A stretch of DNA of 11,711 bases from Spirochaeta sp. (GTDB lineage Bacteria; Spirochaetota; Spirochaetia; DSM-2461), in contig JAUVIY010000053.1 in the NCBI GenBank assembly GCA_030592625.1, positions 1 through 11,711 on the forward strand, in the 5' to 3' direction. The stretch's first letter is position 1, and every line of letters begins with the position of its first letter. The notes below the pieces were generated by a model, which had not been told where the DNA came from, searched no databases, and saw only the letters and a program-made list of their open reading frames with translations. Shown piece by piece: positions 6,768 to 11,711 of the stretch. A program made the translations under genes and the position numbers.

Positions 6768-7600
6768 AACGCATCGCTTCGATGAGCAAGAAACCGTGGG
6801 CCATCCTACTCACACTTGTCGGGGTTGCCGTTCTCCTGATTTGGACGCTCTATCCTCTGGTGTGGGTACTGGTCTCCAGTCTCAAACCCGCCTCTGTGGA
6901 GTTCTCGGCTCGCTGGTTTGGATTTCGTCCTACGGTTCAGAACTATGTTGATGTTTTTCGGGAAGCAGAGTTTCTCCGAGCTTTGCTCAATAGTGTGATC
7001 ATCACGTCGTTGTCCATCATCGTTTCCCTGGTTCTCGGGACCCCGACGGCCTACGGACTCGCGCGCTTTGAGTATCGATTCAAGGATGCCACAATGATCT
7101 TTGTGCTGCTTGCGCGGATGACACCGCCTTTTGTTCTGGCAGTGCCGTTTTTTCTTCTCGCTCGCCTTCTGCGTGTATCGAACACCTACATCGCGTTGGT
7201 ATTGATGGGCACGTTCCTCTCGGTCCCGTTTGTCATCTGGATGATGAGAGGTTTCATTGCCGAAATTCCCAAGGAACTGGAGGAGTCGGCCATTGTCGAT
7301 GGCTGCAGTTTGACTGGCGCAGCTTTTCGTATCGTTTTGCCACTCGTCGCTCCAGGTTTCGCCGCCACCGCGGTCCTCTGTGCTCTACTCGTCTGGAACG
7401 AGTTTCTCTTTGCCCTGATTTTGAGCGGAACTGATACTCGAACCCTCCCCGTGCTCGTCAATTCGTTTGTCTCGGAACGGTCAATTGACTGGGGTGCCAT
7501 GAGCGCAGCCGGAATGATCACGGTGGCACCGCTGGTACTGTTCGGAATCATTTCTCAAAGGCATCTAGTGCGTGGATTGACGATGGGTAGCATCAAATGA
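6764..7600 (+). CDS. CUT1 ABC importer permease, MalG/UgpE type
   Basis: This second permease subunit has 278 residues and about six membrane segments (roughly 11-40, 73-99, 108-133, 141-165, 198-221 and 246-264). The EAA loop reads KELEESAIVDGCSLTGAAF and continues to RIVLPLVAPG (170-198). The TLPVLVNSFVSERSIDWGAMSAAG segment near the C-terminus is typical of MalG-type proteins. The ATG overlaps the preceding stop (ATGA) and AGGAG lies 4 bases upstream. It closes the operon. No ATP-binding subunit follows, so the complex must borrow an MsmK/UgpC-type ATPase encoded elsewhere, as many CUT1 systems do. No hairpin plus T-run terminator is visible after 7600. Confidence 0.94.
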   Translation: MKRIASMSKKPWAILLTLVGVAVLLIWTLYPLVWVLVSSLKPASVEFSARWFGFRPTVQNYVDVFREAEFLRALLNSVIITSLSIIVSLVLGTPTAYGLARFEYRFKDATMIFVLLARMTPPFVLAVPFFLLARLLRVSNTYIALVLMGTFLSVPFVIWMMRGFIAEIPKELEESAIVDGCSLTGAAFRIVLPLVAPGFAATAVLCALLVWNEFLFALILSGTDTRTLPVLVNSFVSERSIDWGAMSAAGMITVAPLVLFGIISQRHLVRGLTMGSIK

Positions 7601-7710
7601 GGCCTCGTCGCACGATGACCTGCTGCCTCACCAGTCGCTTACGAGTCTTAGGACAACGAAGGCAGGTGTGTCACGGTGAAGTTGATGACGCATCGCGCAC
7701 ACGACGAGAA

Positions 7711-7737
7711 TTGACCCTTGAAAACTCCCGGGATAAT
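7711..7737 (+). promoter_or_regulatory. weak candidate promoter for the HAD nucleotidase gene
   Basis: TTGACC (7711-7716) and GATAAT (7732-7737) resemble -35 and -10 boxes, but the 15-bp spacer is short. The ATG at 7757 would leave a leader of only about 13 bases. The 156-bp gap 7601-7756 otherwise holds nothing I recognise. The nucleotidase could instead be read through from the transporter operon. Confidence 0.3.
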
Positions 7738-7756
7738 CCCTCACAATCGCAGAACT

Positions 7757-8446
7757 ATGTTGAAACCTTACTCCTGGCTTCTGTTCGATGCCGACGGTAC
7801 CATTCTCGATTACAACACGGCTGAAACCCATTCCCTGAAAGCAGCTGCCGCATCATTCGGATTCGATGTGAATCCTGAGATTTTGAGTCTTTATCATGAG
7901 ATTAATTCCGCTCTCTGGGTCGATCTTGAGCGGGGAAATATCACTTCACTCGAGCTCCGGGTTAAGCGATTTGACAGTCTTGCCTCCCGTATGGACTGGG
8001 ATGTTTCAGCGGTTGATTTCAGCCGGACTTACCTGCGGGAGCTCGGTAACTCGGGATTCATGATTCCCGGAGCGAGGGAAATGCTCGCCGATTTGCCGGG
8101 GGATATGCAACGTGCCATTATCACCAACGGTATTAGAGATACCCAGTACGGCCGTTTGAAAACGGCCGATCTGATGAAGGATTTCTCCGAGATCATCATT
8201 TCCGAGGAGGCCGGCTCGGCAAAACCGGCGGCGGCATTCTTCGATTACACACTGGACCGTATCGGATTCCCGAAGAAAAAGGACCTGTTGATTATTGGTG
8301 ATTCCTTAAGTTCGGATATTGCGGGAGGTATCGGATACGGGATCGATACCTGCTGGTTCAATCCTGAAGGCCGTGAGAATGAAACCGGTGTTGAACCTAC
8401 TTATGAGATTTCCTGCTGGGATGGCCTATTCGAAATCATAAAATAG
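7757..8446 (+). CDS. yjjG: YjjG-like HAD pyrimidine 5'-nucleotidase
   Basis: This 229-residue cytoplasmic HAD phosphatase carries all four motifs: I, D11-A-D13-G-T; II, T123 in ITNG; III, K156 in AKP; IV, GDSLSSD (181-187). The cap region SALWVDLERGNITSLELRVKRF (51-72) matches closely what I remember of E. coli YjjG (LWVDYQNGAITSLQL). YjjG dephosphorylates UMP, dUMP and dTMP and limits toxic or non-canonical pyrimidine nucleotides. The start at 7757 is chosen because it gives the family's normal N-terminus. An in-frame TTG at 7718 would add 13 residues not seen in the family. No clear Shine-Dalgarno sequence precedes the ATG. Following a nucleoside phosphorylase and transporter operon, it fits pyrimidine nucleotide turnover, though the link is by proximity only. 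Confidence 0.88.
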   Translation: MLKPYSWLLFDADGTILDYNTAETHSLKAAAASFGFDVNPEILSLYHEINSALWVDLERGNITSLELRVKRFDSLASRMDWDVSAVDFSRTYLRELGNSGFMIPGAREMLADLPGDMQRAIITNGIRDTQYGRLKTADLMKDFSEIIISEEAGSAKPAAAFFDYTLDRIGFPKKKDLLIIGDSLSSDIAGGIGYGIDTCWFNPEGRENETGVEPTYEISCWDGLFEIIK

Positions 8447-8478
8447 CAGAATGAAAGGTATCATCAACTCAACGGTGC

Positions 8479-8507
8479 TTGACTGTTCACTACATATGGT
8501 GTAAATT
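8479..8507 (+). promoter_or_regulatory. candidate promoter of the small-protein/ArsR-like operon
   Basis: TTGACT (8479-8484), a 17-bp spacer and TAAATT (8502-8507) form a moderate sigma70-type promoter. The expected start near 8514 falls inside the inverted repeat at 8510-8547, and the first gene begins at 8568. Confidence 0.55.
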
Positions 8508-8509
8508 CA

Positions 8510-8547
8510 CAATTGCACAGTTGCGCGAACATGCAACCGTGCAATTG
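8510..8547. promoter_or_regulatory. 15-bp inverted repeat, probable operator
   Basis: CAATTGCACAGTTGC (8510-8524) and GCAACCGTGCAATTG (8533-8547) are inverted copies with one mismatch, separated by 8 bases. Each arm holds a smaller palindrome-like core (GCAATTG/CAATTGC). The repeat covers the expected transcription start and sits in the leader of the small-protein/ArsR-like operon. It is the natural candidate for autoregulation by that ArsR-like protein. It could also fold as an mRNA hairpin ending 8 bases before the GGGAGG ribosome binding site, but no T-run follows, so it is not a normal terminator. Confidence 0.65.
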
Positions 8548-8567
8548 AATTGTGTGGGAGGAAAGAT

Positions 8568-8837
8568 ATGCTGCACGATTATGCTCATCTCCAGTATCAT
8601 CATATGAGGGAAAAGGAACTGTTTAAAGAAGCCATGGAGGCCCGACGGGTTAATATTCTATTGAAAGCTGATCGGGAACGGCGTAGGGAAAACCGGAGAC
8701 TTCTTGTCTCAGGTTTCTTGCAGGCGATCCGGAAAGCCCAAAGGGCAGCCAGGGATGCACGCAGGACTGCATGGAATGAATCGATGGCGTCGATTCGGGG
8801 TCATCAGAGTGGGTCTCCCGCGTTATCGGGAACTTGA
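8568..8837 (+). CDS. small, highly basic helical protein of unknown function
   Basis: This 89-residue protein is not one I recognise. The ATG at 8568 has a strong GGGAGG 6 bases upstream, better than the in-frame TTG at 8550 that lies before this site. An N-terminal part with several His and Tyr residues (MLHDYAHLQYHHM) leads into a long predicted helix (about 12-70) very rich in Arg and Lys, for example KADRERRRENRR and RKAQRAARDARRTAW. There is no signal peptide or membrane segment. It could bind nucleic acid, anionic lipid or the neighbouring regulator, but nothing shows which. It is the first gene after the promoter and inverted repeat, and it ends 32 bp before the ArsR-like gene, so the two are probably co-transcribed. 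The good ribosome binding site and operon position are the reasons to believe it is real. Confidence 0.65.
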   Translation: MLHDYAHLQYHHMREKELFKEAMEARRVNILLKADRERRRENRRLLVSGFLQAIRKAQRAARDARRTAWNESMASIRGHQSGSPALSGT

Positions 8838-8869
8838 TATCTTACCTTATCTATTACCGGGAGATACCT

Positions 8870-9946
8870 ATGCCTTTACAGCAAGATTCAACAATGGATG
8901 CTTTGAACCGCATCGCCGTTTTCAAGGTGAGTCCCCTCCATGAGATGCTGGTATCACTGGAATCTCTGAGTATGCCCTGGTGCCCACCGGAGCTGGTCGA
9001 AGGGGCGGATAAGGTACTTGGCACCAAATTCCGAGATGAGTTGAAGAGTCTCTACATGCCCTTCAATCACGGTGCAATTCTTGCCGAATTCGCTTTTGCC
9101 TGGGACAATCATGAAGATATTCCCGGTTTCCTGAAATGGGTGAGGGGAATGAGCGATCAGGATTTCACATGGTATGTCCTGGGACGGCTCCCGGATCTGA
9201 AAGGCATGCCGGAATCGATCAACGTCAGCGCAATCAGCGGTATTATTGAGGATTGGGGTAAATCATGCGATGCCCAATGGTATATGGATCTGGGATGGGC
9301 TGAAGATGTGGGATCGTTCCGGAGGGCCTTAACCGATCTCTGGGAGCGCTACTGGACCGAGGTCTTCCGGTCCGAGACCCTGCGGCTCAGGGAAACATGG
9401 GAGCGAAGTATCCGGGATAAAGGCCGCCTTCTCAGCAGTCTGGGGGGCAGGAGCTTCTATGAGGAACTGTGCCACGGGAAGAAAATTCCCGATCCTTTCC
9501 CTGCCGGAATGCCTTATGAAACAGTGGAGTTTGTTCCTTCCTGCCGGATGAATCATTCCCGATCGGTCTACTACTACGGTTGGGGGAAACTGACAGTTAT
9601 CTATAACTGCTCCTCATCTGATGAAGAGCTGGCTCAATTCAAGCATCTCCGAGAAGATCTGTTGAAGAAATTCAAGAGTCTGGCCGATGAGAAGCGTCTC
9701 AAGATACTGAGGCTTGTCGCCATGAATGAAAAAGTTGTGAACGGAAAATGGCTGGCAGCCCACCTCGAGCTCTCCCCCTCAGTGGTCTCCCGGCACCTTT
9801 CCCAGCTCAAGTCAGCCGGATTTATCGACGAACACAGCAGTGATAACAGAAATATTACATACAGTATCAAGTGGGATCCGGTCCGGAAGCTTGGGGAACA
9901 CCTCGAAGCCTTGATCCTGGAGATTCCCTCGGAACGGTCGGGCTAA
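8870..9946 (+). CDS. ArsR-type winged-helix regulator with a large N-terminal domain
   Basis: This 358-residue protein is far longer than a classical ArsR repressor (about 100 residues). The C-terminal part (about 262-345) is a clear ArsR-like helix-turn-helix: LKKFKSLADEKRLKILRLV, then WLAAHLELSPSVVSRHLSQLKSAGFI with the recognition helix near 302-317, then a wing ending in ITYSIKW. Residues 1-250 form a Trp- and Tyr-rich soluble domain with no motif I can name. It may be a ligand-binding module like those annotated as DUF5937 in other long ArsR proteins, but this is a guess. The start at 8870 is chosen for GGGAGA 5 bases upstream; an in-frame TTG at 8834 overlaps the stop of the small gene. 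There is no cluster of metal-binding Cys, so metal sensing is unlikely. The TAA stop (9944-9946) is the outer end of the repeat element. Confidence 0.85.
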   Translation: MPLQQDSTMDALNRIAVFKVSPLHEMLVSLESLSMPWCPPELVEGADKVLGTKFRDELKSLYMPFNHGAILAEFAFAWDNHEDIPGFLKWVRGMSDQDFTWYVLGRLPDLKGMPESINVSAISGIIEDWGKSCDAQWYMDLGWAEDVGSFRRALTDLWERYWTEVFRSETLRLRETWERSIRDKGRLLSSLGGRSFYEELCHGKKIPDPFPAGMPYETVEFVPSCRMNHSRSVYYYGWGKLTVIYNCSSSDEELAQFKHLREDLLKKFKSLADEKRLKILRLVAMNEKVVNGKWLAAHLELSPSVVSRHLSQLKSAGFIDEHSSDNRNITYSIKWDPVRKLGEHLEALILEIPSERSG

Positions 9947-10152
9947 GAGTCTGTCGGACTTAACCATTCCGGACCGATTTTCGCCCTTTTCTCCCGCTGC
10001 GGCGTTGGCAAAATGCTCATTTGGCCTGGTCGCAAGCTGCGCTTGCTGCTCGGCCCTGCGTCCTGGCCCAGCTAAACTCCGCTTTTGCCGCCTTGCATCG
10101 GGAAAAAATCATCGAAAATCATCTCGAAAGCCCCAAGTCCGACAGACTCTTA
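9944..10152. mobile_element. MITE-like fold-back repeat with 18-bp perfect terminal inverted repeats
   Basis: TAAGAGTCTGTCGGACTT (9944-9961) is repeated exactly in inverted orientation at 10135-10152. Internal segments also pair, for example GATTTTCG (9976-9983) with CGAAAATC (10113-10120), so the whole 209 bp can fold into a long imperfect hairpin. There is no transposase gene inside. If the outer TA pairs (9944-9945 and 10151-10152) are a target duplication, the element proper is 9946-10150 with 16-bp ends, as expected for an IS630/mariner-type passenger. It lies between two convergent genes and could act as a two-way terminator. The family name is not known to me. Confidence 0.8.
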
Positions 10153-10653
10153 AAGCGGGTACCCCAGGTTCTTCAGATCCTCGATTGATCCGACGGCGTT
10201 CAGGTGCAGAATGAATTTGCCCCCTGCAGCTTCCCAGGGTTCTTTTATCTTCAGCCGATCGTCGATGAGGATCGGAGTCTTCTCTTCCAAATGATGTTCT
10301 TCCAACCAAAGGAGAGCGAGATCGGCCTTGTTCCGGGACATACCCGTAATGACATGAACATCGGCTCCGAGTTCCCGTTCACACCAGGATCGTTTCTGAG
10401 GTTCGGCCCATTTTCCCATAGGCAGGCCGGTTAGAATCACAGGGCTGCAATATTTAACAGTCGACCATAAATCCCGGCCATCGGGTATCCAGTCCAACCT
10501 GTCGTAGAACCCCCTTGTCCTGGCAATAGCGGGCCACATGCGCCGGGGATGGAGTTCTGAGGGATCCTTCCCGGTGGCTCGGCGCACTCCGGCATCGAAA
10601 TCCACAAGAACACCGTCAAGATCCACGAAGAGCTGAAATTGATCGGTACTCAT
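10150..10653 (-). CDS. HAD-family 5'(3')-deoxyribonucleotidase-like protein
   Basis: This 167-residue HAD-like phosphatase of the NT5C type has motif I as D11-L-D13-G-V-L-V-D-F, motif II at T75 (ILTGLP), motif III Lys109 (SRNKAD) and motif IV LIDDR (129-133). The DxDGVLVDF start and the ILIDD ending are typical of small proteins annotated as 5'(3')-deoxyribonucleotidases, which remove phosphate from (deoxy)nucleoside monophosphates. The true substrate is uncertain. The ATG at 10653 has GGAG 5 bases upstream, inside the end of the aldolase gene, and is only 2 bp past the aldolase stop, so the two are co-transcribed. The stop codon TAA (10152-10150) is supplied by the end of the repeat element; without the insertion it would be TAG at the same place, so the protein is intact. 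Confidence 0.8.
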   Translation of the reverse strand: MSTDQFQLFVDLDGVLVDFDAGVRRATGKDPSELHPRRMWPAIARTRGFYDRLDWIPDGRDLWSTVKYCSPVILTGLPMGKWAEPQKRSWCERELGADVHVITGMSRNKADLALLWLEEHHLEEKTPILIDDRLKIKEPWEAAGGKFILHLNAVGSIEDLKNLGYPL

Positions 10654-10655
10654 GA

Positions 10656-11705
10656 TTACTCCAGCCGTTCGGCAATCACCGGAAGTGATATCAGCGTATG
10701 CTTCATCTGTTCTTCGGAGATGTCCCGATGGGTGACGAATCGGAAAATTCCGCCCTCCGGCGGATAAGTCAGAATATCTGCTTCTTCCAGAAGTGACAGG
10801 AATTTCATATCGATGTCGGCTCTTTCGGAAGTGTTACCCCTGTGTAGGCTGAGAAATACCATATTGATGTCCGGCTCAGGGTTGCATACCTCAAAAGGTT
10901 CGAGAGCGGAGAATGCTTCAGCCAATGCTCTTGCTTTCAGGTGGTCCTCGCCGAGACGCGGTCGCTCTTCTTCCAGGGCCACCAATCCGGCGGCGGCAAG
11001 AATCCCGGCCTGTCTCATTCCCCCGCCCATTATTTTTCTCTTGTAGAAGGCCTTCTCGATAAAATCTTTTGGACCGCAGAGAAGGCTGCCCACCGGTGCA
11101 CCCAGGCCTTTAGAAAGGCAGAACATCAGTGAATCTACTTCGGCAGCAATCTCCGCCGGATCCACGTCGAGGAAGACGGCAGCATTGAACAGTCGTGCAC
11201 CGTCGAGATGAACAGGTAATCCCGAAGCCGCGGCTCCTTTTTTTACTTCAGCCATACTTCTCACAGGCTGGACGGTACCGTCGGAAAGGGCGTTCTCAAG
11301 GCATATGAGTGAGGGTTCGGGAAAGTGCTGATCCGGCCCCGGACGTATTCTGGGAGCGAAGTCGGACCATTCGGCCCAATTCGTTGAAACCGGAACGAAG
11401 GGCCTGAGAAATGCACCGCTGATATGTGCCGAGGCCCCCGCCTCGTGCTGAATGATGTGCGAGTTCTCGTTGAGGTAGACTTCGCCGCCTTTGTACACCC
11501 ATGTGAACAGGGCCAGCTGGTTGGCGAATGTGCCCGAGGGGGTGAACAGCGCCGCTTCCTTGCCGGTAATCTCGGCGGCCCGGTGTTCGAGGGCAATCAG
11601 TGTGGGGTCTTCGCGGAGGACGTCGTCTCCCACTTCGGCTTCGGCCATGGCCTTACGCATGGCGGGTGAGGGGAGTGTAACGGTATCGGAACGAAAATCG
11701 ATCAT
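10656..11705 (-). CDS. ltaE: L-threonine aldolase (low specificity), PLP-dependent
   Basis: This 349-residue fold-type I PLP enzyme cleaves L-threonine or L-allo-threonine to glycine and acetaldehyde. The N-terminus MIDFRSDTVTLPSPAMRKAM and VGDDVLREDPT are classic for the family. The PLP lysine is K199 in LSKGLGAPVGSLLCG. D168 and R171 in HLDGARLFNA hold the cofactor and substrate. H83 (NSHI) is the ring-stacking His, and H127 corresponds by position to the second catalytic His of E. coli LtaE (from memory). Length is normal for the family (about 330-350). The ATG lies 6 bases from the right edge of the window, so its ribosome binding site and promoter cannot be seen. It is followed after 2 bp by the HAD protein gene; no metabolic link between the two is obvious. 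Confidence 0.93.
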   Translation of the reverse strand: MIDFRSDTVTLPSPAMRKAMAEAEVGDDVLREDPTLIALEHRAAEITGKEAALFTPSGTFANQLALFTWVYKGGEVYLNENSHIIQHEAGASAHISGAFLRPFVPVSTNWAEWSDFAPRIRPGPDQHFPEPSLICLENALSDGTVQPVRSMAEVKKGAAASGLPVHLDGARLFNAAVFLDVDPAEIAAEVDSLMFCLSKGLGAPVGSLLCGPKDFIEKAFYKRKIMGGGMRQAGILAAAGLVALEEERPRLGEDHLKARALAEAFSALEPFEVCNPEPDINMVFLSLHRGNTSERADIDMKFLSLLEEADILTYPPEGGIFRFVTHRDISEEQMKHTLISLPVIAERLE

Positions 11706-11711
11706 AATGGA

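Noticed and set aside
7601..7680. Possible terminator after the transporter operon
   Set aside because: CTGCCT and AGGCAG can pair but are separated by a long loop with no T-run, so it does not fit an intrinsic terminator.
7597..7824. 75-codon frame starting on the ATGA at the end of the MalG-type gene
   Set aside because: The ATGA overlap looks attractive, but the product has no recognisable features and runs into the well-supported nucleotidase gene in another frame.
10005..10214. 69-codon frame inside the repeat element
   Set aside because: It is a by-product of the fold-back element, extends past its right end into the antisense of the HAD gene, and has no ribosome binding site or domain.

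Overview
The window is bacterial and gene-dense, with at least five transcription units on both strands. The host cannot be fixed from sequence alone. The binding protein's export signal (hydrophobic core ending in LWATGSGED) reminds me of solute-binding proteins from spirochaetes (Spirochaeta/Sphaerochaeta-like). This is a weak guess from recollection, not a search result.

Region 1 (1-2706, minus strand): a MarR-family regulator followed by two ABC-exporter half-transporter genes, the second running off the left edge. The genes overlap by 4 and 8 bases. A strong sigma70-type promoter (TTGACA, 17 bp, TATAGT) lies upstream, with a perfect 10+1+10 palindrome over the expected transcription start, so this looks like a self-repressed multidrug-type efflux operon. 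The complete exporter subunit has a degenerate ATP site (Walker B Asp-Asp, Gln in the H-loop), as expected for one half of a heterodimeric exporter.

Region 2 (2872-7600, plus strand): a GntR/HutC-type regulator with a TTG start, a Udp-like nucleoside phosphorylase, an extracellular solute-binding protein and two CUT1 (MalF/MalG-type) permeases. All are tightly packed behind one promoter. No transporter ATPase is present, so a shared one must be encoded elsewhere. The phosphorylase keeps the phosphate and ribose residues of uridine phosphorylase but lacks its uracil-contacting Gln/Arg pair. A CUT1 importer coupled to a nucleoside phosphorylase is unusual and suggests uptake and phosphorolysis of a nucleoside or nucleoside-like glycoside. 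This is the best candidate for an undescribed system here.

Region 3 (7711-8446, plus strand): a YjjG-like HAD pyrimidine 5'-nucleotidase, which fits a nucleoside theme but probably has its own transcript.

Region 4 (8479-9946, plus strand): a promoter with a 15-bp inverted repeat at the expected start site, a very basic 89-residue protein of unknown function, and a 358-residue regulator with an unrecognised N-terminal domain and a C-terminal ArsR-type winged helix.

Region 5 (9944-10152): a 209-bp fold-back repeat element with perfect 18-bp terminal inverted repeats. It sits exactly between two convergent genes, and its two ends supply both stop codons. Removing the element and one TA rebuilds two overlapping stop codons, which is good evidence for a MITE-like insertion at a TA.

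Region 6 (10150-11705, minus strand): an L-threonine aldolase and a small HAD protein of the 5'(3')-deoxyribonucleotidase type, 2 bp apart. No rRNA, tRNA or CRISPR array was seen.
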